A stretch of DNA of 64,000 nucleotides from Ooceraea biroi (GCF_003672135.1 NC_039517.1:11742601-11806600), one strand, 5' to 3'; positions 11,853 through 23,040 are shown, numbered from the stretch's first letter. Program-made: numbers and translations. Notes: a model not told the origin generated them from the sequence alone.

Positions 11853-11888
11853 CAGACGTTTCGGTCTATGCATTAGACCATCTTCAGT
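11853..11888 (-). ncRNA. Hammerhead ribozyme-like motif, Penelope left arm
   Basis: Reverse complement of the motif at 13942-13974: ctgaaga core, a ggtct...agacc stem II and the gaaac box followed by gtc. Penelope-like elements are known to carry minimal type I hammerheads with a very short stem III. Confidence 0.65.
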
Positions 11889-12207
11889 GTAACATTAAAA
11901 ATTAAATAGAAATAAAACTGTGAGAAAATAGTAAATCAAACATTATTCATGCATATCAAGATCATTCATATATACCAAATAATAAAAATCCATAACGCGT
12001 AAATAATAACGATATTCAAATCGACGAGTAAACAATTCGGTGTTAGATGATAAAAAGAAAAAAGTCCACTGAACTTAAAATTGTCAGGTCAAAGACACGC
12101 AGGTAAAGCCCTCAAGACCCTCCGATAGTCTTGGTAACAGAACCGACAGAACACGAACACTCTCAACAGTCGTACACAAAAACAAACAAGAAAAATACAA
12201 AATAAAA

Positions 12208-13070
12208 TCAAAGAGAAGGAAACTTGCTCAAGATAGGGAGATAATCATTCGAAAGAAAATCTGTGTCACTTTGTAAATTTAATGGTTTTAATTGTCTTTT
12301 TATGTTAATCATTTCTGAAATTAATCTTCGTCTAAATGAATCTTCTTCATCTAAAATCTGAACGTCATTCCATTTAAAATTATGTCCAAAGTTCATCCGA
12401 TGTGTCGAAATAACTGAAGGAGATCCGGACTTTTTATTTATATCTTTTTTATGTTCATTAACCCTCGTGCTAAGTTGTCTTTTTGTCTGGCCAACATATG
12501 ACGCCTCACAGTCACAACAGGAAATTTTGTAGACCACATTACAGTGTGACATTTTTTCAATAGGATCCTTTTTAACTTTAATGAACTTGTTCAGTGAGTT
12601 CTTACACTTATAAGCTATGCTGAAACCATGTTTCTTAATAGTATTAGATAGAGACTCACTAATGGATCTAAGGTATGGTAATGTAAAAACCTTATCCATC
12701 TTTCTTTCAGTTTTGTTGACATCATTCTCAAAACAATATTTTCTCACTGTTATTAATATTAGAAAAAATGAAATGCAAGGAGTATCCATTGTCCAATACA
12801 ATTCCAACTATTAATTTTAGATTTTCATTATGAAAGCAAGGGTCCGAAATACGCAATATTCTATCTACTAAACCGTAAATAACACCCCGTTTATGGGACA
12901 TCGGATGTTGCGAATGAACATTTAGGTACCTCCCTGAAAAAGTAGGTTTGTGGTACCAGTCAAACCTTAGCGAACCCTGTTTGAACTTTATTGAGACATC
13001 TAGGAAATTGATTGTGTCATTGTTATTAAATTCAATGGTAAACTGTAACCTTTCATGAAATGAATTAAAT
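12208..13070 (-). pseudogene. Penelope linker plus GIY-YIG endonuclease, longer copy
   Basis: Reading on the minus strand from about 13060, the frame shows TINFLDVSIKF, WYHKPTFSGRYLN and LVDRILRISDP, the conserved region after the PLE reverse-transcriptase core. A 1-base frameshift near 12748 separates it from the endonuclease half (12208-12807). That half has the Cys/His linker motif (CCDCEASY) and the GIY-YIG core ASYVGQTKRQLSTRVNEHKK. The endonuclease half is otherwise open to its stop. The RT catalytic core is missing, so this is a 5'-truncated copy. Confidence 0.85.
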
Positions 13071-13129
13071 ACTCTGAGAATGTAAGAAAATATTGCTTTG
13101 AGAATGATGTCAACAAAACTGAAAGAAAG

Positions 13130-13621
13130 ATGGATAAGGTTTTTACATTACCATACCTTAGATCCATTAGTGAGTCTCTATCTAATACTATTAAGAAACA
13201 TGGTTTCAGCATAGCTTATAAGTGTAAGAACTCACTGAACAAGTTCATTAAAGTTAAAAAGGATCCTATTGAAAAAATGTCACACTGTAATGTGGTCTAC
13301 AAAATTTCCTGTTGTGACTGTGAGGCGTCATATGTTGGCCAGACAAAAAGACAACTTAGCACGAGGGTTAATGAACATAAAAAAGACATAAATAAAAAGT
13401 CCGGATCTCCTTCAGTTATTTCGACACATCGGATGAACTTTGGACATAATTTTAAATGGAATGACGTTCAGATTTTAGATGAAGAAGATTCATTTAGACG
13501 AAGATTAATTTCAGAAATGATTAACATAAAAAGACAATTAAAACCATTAAATTTACAAAGTGACACAGATTTTCTTTCGAATGATTATCTCCCTATCTTG
13601 AGCAAGTTTCCTTCTCTTTGA
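13130..13621 (+). pseudogene. Penelope GIY-YIG endonuclease, shorter inverted copy
   Basis: A 163-residue open frame identical in amino-acid sequence to the end of the minus-strand copy. It includes CCDCEASYVGQTKRQLSTRV and a C-terminus near LLSKFPSL-type residues. It lacks the linker and RT. The perfect protein match between arms implies recent joint origin. A fragment of a retroelement, not an independent gene. Confidence 0.85.
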
Positions 13622-13941
13622 TTTTATTTTGTATTTTTCTTGTTTGTTTTTGTGTACGACTGTTGAGAGTGTTCGTGTTCTGTTGGTTCTGTTACCAAGA
13701 CTATCGGAGGGTCTTGAGGGCTTTACCTGCGTGTCTTTGACCTGACAATTTTAAGTTCAGTGGACTTTTTTCTTTTTATCATCTAACACCGAATTGTTTA
13801 CTCGTCGATTTGAATATCGTTATTATTTACGCGTTATGGATTTTTATTATTTGGTATATATGAATGATCTTGATATGCATGAATAATGTTTGATTTACTA
13901 TTTTCTCACAGTTTTATTTCTATTTAATTTTTAATGTTACA

Positions 13942-13974
13942 CTGAAGATGGTCTAATGCATAGACCGAAACGTC
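13942..13974 (+). ncRNA. Hammerhead ribozyme-like motif, Penelope right arm
   Basis: Core ctgaaga, stem II ggtct/agacc with an intervening aatgcat loop, then gaaacgtc. This matches the hammerhead CUGANGA-stem II-GAAA arrangement, with the very short stem III typical of Penelope ribozymes. Stem I pairing was not worked out in full. Confidence 0.65.
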
Positions 13975-14076
13975 TGTACAAATTCTGAAGAATAAACGCT
14001 ACTGCACGTACACCCAGCATTGCTCACAGCGAATTTATTATTTGATTATAATTTGTTGAGCCTACATATTATTATA

Positions 14077-14090
14077 TTCTTAATTGTAAT
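14077..14090. other. Right 14-bp target-site duplication of the Penelope insertion
   Basis: ttcttaattgtaat, identical to 11771-11784. Confidence 0.8.
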
Positions 14091-14104
14091 AGTGGTCCTG
14101 TGAT

Positions 14105-14830
14105 TTTGACTGATAAGGAAGTTAAAAGAGAAAGCATTAATTTAGCTTAATAAAGGGATTTCATTTTTACATTTTGTTCATCGGACTGAATAACTTTCGT
14201 TATGTCAACCTTCTATAGAATCACAAATAAAGATTTTTGCTGGTAATCTATTACAGTAGGATACTCCGTATATTATAAGTACAATAGGACACCCTGTATA
14301 TTATTATTCAATGAAAGTGAAAAATAAAACGACACACGCTGTATATTATAATAATTTATTAAAAGAAGAATATATTGACTGATAAGGAAATTAAAAGAAG
14401 AAAGCGAATTAATATAGCTGAGCAGATTGTATTTTCACATTTTAATCATCGGAATACATGAAGTTTAATTTATCGTGTCAAATTTTTCTAGAATCGCAAA
14501 TACAAGTTTTTCGGTTTCGTCGCTTAAAATCGGACACCCTATATATTCTAATCAAAAGTCGACACCCAGTATATTATAATAAAATAAAGTGAGATACCCT
14601 ATATGTTAAAATGAGACCTGTATATTATAATAGAATTGAGTAATAACGAAGTTAAAAGAAGAAAGCGAATTAATATAACTTAGCAGATTTTATTTTTATA
14701 TTTTAATCATCGGAATACATGAAGTTTAATTTATCGTGTCAAATTTTTCTAGAATCGCAAATACAAGTTTTTCGGTTTGGTCATTTAAAATCGGACATAT
14801 TCTATATATTCTATATATTCCCTATATATT
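14105..14830. repeat. Tandem repeat of about 270 bp, nearly three units
   Basis: Units begin near 14108, 14375 and 14640 with aaggaagttaaaagaagaaa-like sequence. They include atcggaatacatgaagttta and caagtttttcggttt and carry caccctgtatatt motifs. The terminal-like caccctgtat suggests derivation from ends of a Tc1/mariner-type element. No coding potential. Confidence 0.65.
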
Positions 14831-14870
14831 CTAATCCCTACAAAATCTTTTTTTAAAAAAGAAAAAATAT

Positions 14871-15206
14871 ATACGCCAAGTACATAAAACGTGTCGGACT
14901 TTGTAAAAACAGTGTAATTCACAAAATCTTTCTAAAAAAGCGTATTATGAAAATTTATTATTCATTCAAAAATATATATGAAATCAATGCAAGTAGCCAA
15001 GTTATCGTTGTTATTATTCCAAAGTGCACTGTTCACAAATGGATATGAAATCAATTCACTTTATCTAGTATTTCTTTAAAAATTGATTTTGTCAATGCAA
15101 TATCCAATAATTACATACAACAACAGATTTATTCATAATTAATCCAACTATTATATGAAACAGAAGTTTTATATCATAGTAAAGCAAAAACCTTGGCGTG
15201 CCCGCA
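14871..15206. repeat. Dispersed short element, copy 2
   Basis: Starts acgccaagtacataaaacgt and ends ccttggcgtgcccgcataat. Related to the copies at 9.4 and 41.65 kb. Most of it forms one arm of the larger foldback described at 14927-15541. Confidence 0.6.
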
Positions 15207-15541
15207 TAATAATTTCTATATTATAAAACATTGGTGGGCTATTCCATCTTAACTCGGGCACGCCAAGTTTTTTGCTTCAATATGATATAAAACTTTTGTT
15301 TCATATAATAGTTGGATTAATTTTGTATAAATCTGTTGTTGTATGTAATTATTGGATATTGCATTGACAAAATCCATTTTTAAAGAAATACTAGATAAAG
15401 TGCATTGATTTCATATCCATTTGTGAACAGTGCACTATCGAATAATAACAACGATAATTTGGCTACTTGCATTGATTTCATATATATTTTTAAATGAATA
15501 ATAAATTTTCATAATACGCTTTTTTAGAAAGATTTTGTGAA
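14927..15541. repeat. Foldback structure with arms of about 270 bp
   Basis: attcacaaaatctttctaaa at 14927 is matched by its reverse complement ending at 15541. The arms pair almost throughout, with cggcgtgccc/gggcacgcc-type inner ends at about 15195 and 15257. The loop is about 60 bp. The arms hold ggatatgaaatcaatt-type sequence of the dispersed short element, so this looks like two inverted copies of that element. No gene. Confidence 0.75.
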
Positions 15542-15946
15542 TCAAGCGACGCGGTAGCGTCGCGACACCAAGTACATAAAGAACAAGGTTCCAAGCAATG
15601 AGAGCCACTGCATAGACGTCGCGTGCTACCAAGTAGCTTATCCGGAATTTTACGTCAAATTCATGTGAAATAAACTTTTGATTACAATATCTCAGGAACT
15701 AAAGACGTAATGAAAAATCTAACGATACTTGTATAACATAATGTGTATGCAAGCATTCGATTGCGACAACTTCGAAAAAAATTGATGCACTCCATCCTCA
15801 GATATCGTAATCGTATGCAACACTTGTGACGTTTCATTTTTCTTCTCCAGCCCACATTTTTGTTCAGACTCACGTACGTACGCTCGCACGCACACAAGCA
15901 AAGCGCGTTTGTCCCTAAAGGCGCGTTCACATACGTACGATAGGTT

Positions 15947-16192
15947 CACGTCGCCGAACGGCGACGGCGAAGACGTTGCACCACGTCGCCGGACGGCAAC
16001 GGGTACGACGTTGCACCACGTCGCCGGACGGCGACGGCGAAGACGTTGCACCACGTCGCAAGACGGCGACGGTGAAGACGTTGCAACACGTCGCCGGACG
16101 GCGACGGCGAAGACGTTACACCACGTCGCCGGACGGCGACGGCGAAGACGTTACACCACGTCGCCGGATGGCGACAGCGAAGACGTTGCACG
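15947..16192. repeat. 35-bp CpG-rich minisatellite, about 7 units
   Basis: Units of cacgtcgccggacggcgacg followed by gcgaagacgttgcac repeat with a 35-bp period. Since 35 is not a multiple of 3, translated frames cycle through three peptides, which explains overlapping Arg-rich open frames on both strands; these are not genes. Flanking sequence at 15543 and 16214 shares gacgcggtagcg. Strikingly GC-rich against AT-rich surroundings. Confidence 0.9.
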
Positions 16193-17136
16193 ACAGTATC
16201 AAATCCAATAAGTTCATTCAAGTGACGCGGTAGCGGACAAAACAAAATTATCGTTATACAACACTTGTATCCGCAATATCCATAGAAAATAAAAAACTCT
16301 TTCAGAGATATCTAACACACTGATATCTCTCTTCCTTTCTCATTCTCCACTTACAAGTAAACCTACGGAAGTGTCACTCTTCGATTTTTCTGAAATTTGG
16401 ATATGTTATAATACATGAAAAACTAAGGGACACGTATTTTTTTTAGCGGCGGAAAAACATATTTAGGGGGTGAAACGACCCCCCAAAATGGGGGGTAAAA
16501 TGGAAAAATTGCGATATCTTTGAGACCAGTGAAGCGATTTTAATGATTTTTGGTATGAAAGTATCTTTCGATAGAAGACGAAAATCGGTCTAGGTATGTT
16601 GGAAGGGGAGTGAAAATTAGGGGGTGAACTACCCCTAAAGTGACCAATTTCTTGCTGCAAAAAATCAGTTTTGATCTGATCGAAGTAAAATCTATTAAAA
16701 CTTCAAGAGGAAAGCTAATTAAGGAACACGTATTTTTTTGTTTTGTTTTATATAAATATTTGGGGGGTAAACAATCCCTAAATTGCCGCGTTCGTTTGGC
16801 ATTGCGCATGAAACACCTTGTGAAACTATATTTTTTAACTGTTCGATCTTTTTAATATATTGGTTTTTTAAGTCGCTGAATCCGAATCTGAAATCAGATT
16901 TTCAAAATTTAATATGGCGGATCCAATATGGCGGACGAAAACTAGAAAAATTACTTAAATAGACAGTAACTCGACATGCGACTTTCAAAATACAATAAAA
17001 TCAACTTTTGACATTTATTGTTAGTTATGTGAAGTGAATTAAACATGTTAAAAATATTAATCGTTTATAACAAAATTGTTTGAACAATGTAGCTAAAAAA
17101 TGAAATGAAAAATGATTAGAGTGAGTCCCCTTGCCT

Positions 17137-17159
17137 CTCACTATTTTCTGTAAGTGTGT
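17137..17159. repeat. Copy of the 21-bp minisatellite motif in the left TIR
   Basis: The reverse complement of gtgagaggcaaggggactcac sits in the left TIR (about 17121-17145) and its partner is in the right TIR at about 19289-19309. It is identical to the core of the 42-bp minisatellite. Coordinates here are approximate to about 20 bp. Confidence 0.75.
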
Positions 17160-17466
17160 CAGAACACGATTCATTGTTAGAACGCTTATGTACAGGTAAC
17201 GAAAGATTTTTTTGTTATTTCAATTTTATTATTTTTTTTGTCGTTTTAATTTTTTTGTGTTTTTATTTCATTAATTTTTTTATTATTACTTTTATTTTAT
17301 AAATGGCTGATTTGACAATTAAATCATTTTTTGAAAGTTTTGCATACAAGCAAACACGGCGTGTCCGTCTGATGTGAATTCTCTCCTCGCTACCGTCTCG
17401 TTTTACTTGTGTAGCCTCCGTGCGGCCGAATGGTGGGGGGCCGAGATCTGTAGCGGCGCGGCGTAA

Positions 17467-19105
17467 TTGATGGAAAAGGAAATTCTCCGCCGTTCGGTAT
17501 CACTGTCCGCTATGAATCCAAAAAATATTATATGGCTTTTGCAAGAAGCATTTGATCAACCGCAGTATGATTTTGAATCTGCTGTAAACGACGATGAGAG
17601 GACTTTTAGTTTTCAATTAGAAACTCTAATAAAAGATTTAATTAATGATGCCTTTTTTGTAGAAACACATGAAACCTTAATTTTTGAAGATCAAAATGAT
17701 ATTCAAGGTTCTATTTTAATCAAAGATGACGACATTTCTGATTTTGAGGGTGAAACATTTTCTGACTTACAGTTAGACTCTTCCAAAGTTGATGAAGTCG
17801 ATGATGAATATAAACGAAAAGTCATTGAATATTGGAAATCAGGAAAAAAAAGAAAATTTAAATTTGATAACGTTCAAAGTAAATTTAAGCGATTAAAATC
17901 AAAGCGTCAGTTATATCGTTGGGAAGCTCAACTTCAAAAAGGTGGAACTAGGAATGAGAAATTGAAGAAAATTTCTGAATATGTTATATCCCAATTTCAA
18001 GAAGCGGTTGAAAAGTCAATAACGATTCACGATGTTGATATTCGTAGATGGGCTTTAAAAGCTCGAGATGACTTTTCACTTTTCCCTGATTCATTCACAG
18101 CATCATCGAAATGGCTTCACACTTTTAAAACAAAGTACAAGATTGTGTCAAGAAAAGTTAATAAGTTTATAACGCAAAAATCTGTACTTGATCAAGTTAA
18201 ACTTAAAGAACAAGCTACAGAATTCGTTGATGATATAAGCAGACTTATTTCAGAAGTAGGGTATTTAATACTGTAATATATTTAATACTGATCAGTCTGG
18301 ATTTAATTTGGAGATGCATACTGGGCGCACTCTGTCATTTAAAGGAGAACTAAAAATCGAAGCACTGGCGCAATCTTTGAATTCGATGACTCACAGTTAC
18401 ACAATTCAACCTCTTATTTCTGCTAATGGTTCTTTATTATCTCCGTTGCTAATTGTACTGCAAGAAAAAGATGGTATATTCGGCCCGAGAATAAAAAACA
18501 ATTTATTCACTCCTGAAAATGTCCATGTACTTGCCTCTAAATCAGGTAAATTAACATCAAACCTAGTCCAAGAATGGTTTAAAGAGGTTTTCCTTCCATC
18601 AACTAACAATGAAAGTATTCTATTGTTAGATTCTTGGAGTGGACAGAATTCATAAATACTGAATACTTTATCAACGTCTGGAAAATCCGTTCTAATTAAA
18701 ACCATTCCTGCTGGTACAACGTGGATGATTCAATCCCTAGATGTCTTTTTCTTTCGACCTTGGAAGAATTTTATTAGGTATTTTTCAGATAATGTCATTT
18801 TACACAATTATGACATAAATTTGCACCATCGAAATAACGTCATTAAACTGCAATCGTTGATACACAATCAGTTTTCTTCTCCTCGATTTCAAAATCTTAT
18901 TAAATACTCATGGTATAAAAGTGGGTATATAAAAGAAAAACCGTTGGAATTTGATAATCCCGTTGATTTCTGTTTTAAAAATTGTGAGACATCTTGCGGG
19001 TTCTGCAATGTGTGTGCAGTAATAAGATGTGCTTGGTGCAAAAAATCTTTGTGCATAATACATTTTTTTAACGAATATCATGTATGCAAAACTTTCAAAA
19101 AATGA
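17467..19105 (+). pseudogene. pogo-like transposase (CENP-B HTH plus DDE_1), broken
   Basis: First part (17467-18276) has an acidic N-terminus, a basic segment (WKSGKKRKFKF) and a CENP-B-type helix-turn-helix (DIRRWALKARDDF, KWLHTFKTKYKI). A short tandem duplication of atttaatactg near 18260-18290 ends this frame. The DDE_1 domain resumes with DQSGF (first Asp) and LLLDSWSGQ (second Asp). After an in-frame TAA at 18653 it reaches QSLDVFFFRPWK (third Asp). The C-terminus is Cys-rich (CGFCNVCAVIRCAWC), likely zinc-binding, and its last eight codons lie in the right TIR. Only one duplication and one nonsense codon separate it from an open gene. Confidence 0.85.
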
Positions 19106-19288
19106 TTTAATTGTCAAATCAGCCATTTATAAAATAAAAGTAATAATAAAAAAATTAATGAAATAAAAACACAAAAAAATTAAAACGACAAAAAAAATAA
19201 TAAAATTGAAATAACAAAAAAATCTTTCGTTACCTGTACATAAGCGTTCTAACAATGAATCGTGTTCTGACACACTTACAGAAAATAG

Positions 19289-19309
19289 TGAGAGGCAAGG
19301 GGACTCACT
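19289..19309. repeat. Copy of the 21-bp minisatellite motif in the right TIR
   Basis: gtgagaggcaaggggactca followed by c, an exact match to the minisatellite core. Confidence 0.85.
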
Positions 19310-20395
19310 CTAATCATTTTTCATTTCATTTTTTAGCTACATTGTTCAAACAATTTTGTTATAAACGATTAATATTTTTAACATGTTTAATTCACTTCAC
19401 ATAACTAACAATAAATGTCAAAAGTTGATTTTATTGTATTTTGAAAGTCGCATGTCGAGTTACTGTCTATTTAAGTAATTTTTCTAGTTTTCGTCCGCCA
19501 TATTGGATCCGCCATATTAAATTTTGAAAATCTGATTTCAGATTCGGATTCAGCGACTTAAAAAACCAATATATTAAAAAGATCGAACAGTTAAAAAATA
19601 TAGTTTCACAAGGTGTTTCATGCGCAATGCCAAACGAACGCGGCAATTTAGGGATTGTTTACCCCCCAAATATTTATATAAAACAAAACAAAAAAATACG
19701 TGTTCCTTAATTAGCTTTCCTCTTGAAGTTTTAATAGATTTTACTTCGATCAGATCAAAACTGATTTTTTGCAGCAAGAAATTGGTCACTTTAGGGGTAG
19801 TTCACCCCCTAATTTTCACTCCCCTTCCAACATACCTAGACCGATTTTCGTCTTCTATCGAAAGATACTTTCATACCAAAAATCATTAAAATCGCTTCAC
19901 TGGTCTCAAAGATATCGCAATTTTTCCATTTTACCCCCCATTTTGGAGGGTCGTTTCATCCCCTAAATATGTTTTTCCGCCGCTAAAAAAAATACGTGTC
20001 CCTTAGTTTTTCATGTATTATAACATATCCAAATTTCAGAAAAATCGGAGAGTGACACTTCCGTAGGTTTACTTGTTAGTACATTATGTATCAGATACAG
20101 TATTGCAGCATTAATGCAAACCGATAAGACAGTAGAAGATAGTATAAGATAAAAATACATCAATAATACTACTACATTTTTATTAATCTAGATACTATTC
20201 TTTGTCTAATTATATAATATATTATAATCGTTACAACAAACCTTTTGTGAATACCTTTCAGGAGAGCATTTACTAATGGTTTTACATAAAGCACCTCAGT
20301 TAGTTGTTTATTTAAATGCTCTTCGATTGATACTAACGTAGGTAATAAATATCCCATAAAAATATGTTTATCTCCTTGTAAGAAGATATCTAGAC

Positions 20396-21315
20396 GGTAA
20401 ATCTACCGATTAGCGTACCCACCTCCTATCACCTTGTCCTTGACATATATTATAGAACTCACCTCTCTGAGTAACATTATGCAAGTTTTAACCGTCGGTC
20501 GTTGTTTAATAAAAAGTTATTAACAAAAAAGTTTAATGATTTTGCACGAATTTTCAGCTGTCTACGCGAACCAAAAACATAATATTGACATATATTACAA
20601 AGGTCACCTTTCCGAATAACCCGTACTAGTTTTTAATCGTCGATCGTTGTTTATAAAAAAGTTATTAACAAAAGAAATTTTGCAAATATAGTAGTTATTT
20701 TGAATATTGAAAGATATAAACGACGAATATGTATATGAACGAAGGAAGGAAAGTCATTTAAAGCAGTGAATCGTTAATATATAGAATAGTTTCTTTTAAC
20801 ATAAGTACAAAGTATTCTTCACTTTAACCAAAAGCACAAACAGTTAAATACAAAGTATTCCCTGCTTTAACCTAACCTAACCTGGTTAGGCTATATTTTT
20901 TGAAACTGGAGCCTCGGACACATACGCTCGTTTTCAGTCCGCTTCGCGGGAGGGCAGGGGGCAAGGGCTTCGCCCCCCCCCCGCCGGAATCGGTGCCGTG
21001 TACCAGGTGATCAAAATCTGTTACACTGGTTCTGGCGGGGGGGGGGGGGCGAAGCCCCTGCCCCCCGCCCTCCCGCGAAGCGGGCTGAAACCGAGCGTAT
21101 GTGTTCGGGGCTCCAGTTTCGGAAAATATAACCTTTTGCTTGTCGTGGACGGCTGAAAATTCGTGCAAAATCATTAAACTTCTTTTGTTAATAACTGTTT
21201 AGTAAACAACAACCAACAGCTAAAGCCTTTTAAAGGTCACTCAGGAGGGTGACCTCTATAATATATGTCAAGGACAAGGTGATAGGAGGTGGGTACGCTA
21301 ATCGGTAGATTTACC
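20396..21315. mobile_element. 920-bp MITE with 8-bp target duplication, inside hAT gene
   Basis: Starts ggtaaatctaccgattagcg and ends with its inverted copy (aatcggtagatttacc). It is flanked by atctagac at 20388-20395 and 21316-21323. Its TIRs continue for about 180 bp. The centre is a strongly GC-rich hairpin. An 8-bp duplication fits hAT- or P-type mobilisation. Removing the element and one duplication restores the hAT reading frame, which fixes its borders. Confidence 0.88.
20880..21130. repeat. GC-rich hairpin (cgcgggagggc family), copy 1
   Basis: Two inverted arms with cttcgcgggagggc, ggcttcgcccccccc and their complements around the central gtgccgtgtaccaggtgatc. Nearly the same hairpin recurs at about 45010-45245 inside another MITE. 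Long G and C runs. No credible gene. Confidence 0.85.
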
Positions 21316-22375
21316 ATCTAGACCTTTGGCAACAGGTCTCATTACCTAGAATATGAGACGAGATTAGCGTATTGTTTTTGTATAATTTAAAGGAGAATCA
21401 TTTTAACGTTTGATAAAATAAATATTAGGATATAATCGCACACTCAATAAATTATTTATATATTATTAATTAATATAAATCCGAAAAGACAAAAGCAAAA
21501 TTGTTACCGTTTTTTGAGGAAGTCAATTTCGTTAGGAGTTAAAGTGGGAATATTTACAGAAGAAGCTAGGGTATTTATTTGTTCAGTATTTTCTGTTACC
21601 TCCAATATGGCATTGTAGAATGAATTCCATCTAAATTACATGCAAAAAGAAAGTAAAAAGTAAAGTAGAAAGTAAAAAATCAAAACCATGCATAATAACA
21701 AAAAGCTTTCATAAATAGTTTATACATAGAACACGTAATTGTCTTTTTATTTTATATAACATACATATATATATTAGAGTGGCCGAAAAATATGGAAAAA
21801 AACGAAAAAAATTATAAATATTGTTCCCAAAAACAATATAAAATTCCAAGGCACGTGTTATGATTAACCGATTAGGTTCATTGTTTGCTCACTTTATTTT
21901 TCTATTAGAAAATAACTGAAATGGGGGAGCACATAAATATATTTAAAAAATATATTGGCACTAACACATATAAAAGTATCGATATAAGTATCAATATAAT
22001 ATAATTATTTCTCATTAATATCAATCACTAATTATTACCTTGTAGCGTTTGGAATTTTTAAGTATGTATTTTCCAAGACTTTTTTTAATCATATCTGCTA
22101 CGACGGTCGATTGATTTTGCTTATTGAAGATAGCTTGACATTTTGCGAATGCCCGTCTGCTAATTCCTTTGTAAGTAGTATCTGTCTCAGCACAAGCCGC
22201 ATCGGTAGTCCTAACTAAATTTAGTGTATGGGAAGCACATCTGTGTTGAGGTGGTAGTCTATAACTTTCTTCGCTATTGGTTAAAAATTCCGATATTTTG
22301 ACCGATTCTAAATGTTCTCCAGGTTCGTTTTCTGTTTTCGCTTCTTCTTCAACCTCACTATACACTCTGTAAATA

Positions 22376-22480
22376 TTAATAGTATTAACTTGAATAAATT
22401 TATTGTCGACAATCTGGCCAAATGGTATTTACATCAAGGACAACGTTTCGGCCTCAAATTTAGGCCCTTATCAAGTAGCT
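22376..22480 (+). repeat. Penelope pseudo-LTR fragment with hammerhead-like motif
   Basis: cttgaataaatttattgtcg and tggccaaatggtatttacat match, in inverse orientation, 40640-40690, the start of the PLE at 38.5-40.7 kb. The following caacgtttcggcctcaaatt / taggcccttatcaag reads on the minus strand as a hammerhead-like ggcc stem II with gaaacgttgtc. A short leftover of a PLE end abutting the Foldback element. Confidence 0.65.
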
Positions 22481-23040
22481 ATGTGAACCTAGCACCCGAC
22501 ATTTAAAAAATTAATTTTTTACTATGGAAAATAATAGCATTTCGTTTGTAGTTGTTTGTAGTAACAATAATTTCGTTTGTAGTTTTATCCATTAAAAGAT
22601 ATAAAAAATACAAAAATTTTTTTAAATGCCTCGCACCCTACATTGAGATATCTCAAATTCGTTTGCGTAGTCTTCTTTAGAATCGTTTGTAGTTGTTTGT
22701 AGTGTTTTTCGTTTCGTTTATAGTTGAACCGTTCAAAAGCTATTAACATTTGTTTAAATAAAAAATAGCCACCTTTGCCATTTGCTGAGATATCGCGAAT
22801 CCGCTTGCGCAGTCTTCTTTAGAATCGTTTGTAGTTGTTTGTAGTGCTTTGCGTTTCGTTTGTAATTAAACCGTTCAAAAGTTATTAACATTTGTTTAAA
22901 TAAAAAGTAGCCAACTTTGCCATTTGTTGAGATATCTCAAATTCGTTTGCGCAGTCTTCTTTAGAATCAATTATAGTTGTTTGTAGTACTTTTCGTTTCG
23001 TTTGTAGTTGAACCGGTCAAAAGTTATTAACATTAGTTTA
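22481..23040. repeat. Left Foldback arm, 142-bp tandem units
   Basis: Units recur at about 22679, 22821 and 22963, each starting agaatcgtttgtagttgttt and including gttattaacatttgtttaaa and gagatatctc. Inverse of the right arm. The interior from 23040 to 24070 holds a GC-richer stretch (23240-23880) of unknown origin, possibly an old LTR, with no supported gene. Confidence 0.9.

Larger units (their letters stand above)
11785..14076. mobile_element. Head-to-head Penelope-like element (PLE) insertion
   Basis: Two PLE 3' halves face away from a centre near 13.07 kb. Inverted arms of about 960 bp (about 11785-12755 and 13085-14044) are near-identical. Between them lies linker sequence belonging to the longer minus-strand copy. 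Both arms encode the GIY-YIG endonuclease and end in the same hammerhead-like motif. The 14-bp direct repeat outside the arms shows the compound structure inserted as one unit. PLEs are known for such partly inverted, variably truncated insertions. Confidence 0.88.
16354..20075 (+). mobile_element. pogo/Tigger-type DNA transposon with about 1-kb TIRs
   Basis: Left TIR 16354-17347 and right TIR 19082-20075 are near-identical, starting caagtaaacctacggaagtg. The outer flanks are tta on both sides (16351-16353 and 20076-20078), consistent with a TA or TTA target duplication. Between the TIRs lies a pogo-like transposase. The TIRs are unusually long for the group. The open frames inside the arms appear in mirrored pairs and are not genes. 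Confidence 0.88.
20172..22365 (-). pseudogene. hAT transposase pseudogene, split and truncated
   Basis: Minus-strand pieces in order. 22365-22036 reads RLPPQHRCASHTLNLV, a hAT hallmark, and is bounded by an acceptor-like ttacag and a donor-like aag|gtaata. About 21630-21495 reads WNSFYNAILEVTENTEQIN, the conserved hAT RWNS block. About 21345-21316 plus 20395-20172 reads VMRPVAKGLD, then LQGDKHIF and GYLLPTLVSIEEHL, the C-terminal hAT region. The last two parts are separated only by the 920-bp MITE at 20396-21315. AT-rich gaps between pieces may be introns. The N-terminal BED finger region is missing. Confidence 0.75.

Noticed and set aside
15909..16245. Arg-rich open frames over the 35-bp minisatellite
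   Set aside because: The frames are explained by a GC-rich tandem repeat that cycles reading phase.
16640..16855. Open frame in the pogo TIR repeated at 19574-19789
   Set aside because: It lies wholly in a terminal inverted repeat and has no protein-like features.
20862..20885. cctaacctaacct as an interstitial telomere (insect TTAGG) tract
   Set aside because: Only about three units. Too short to distinguish from chance in AT-rich DNA.
20872..21174. Gly/Pro-rich open frame over the GC hairpin
   Set aside because: A product of G and C runs in an inverted repeat that recurs at 45 kb with different reading phases.
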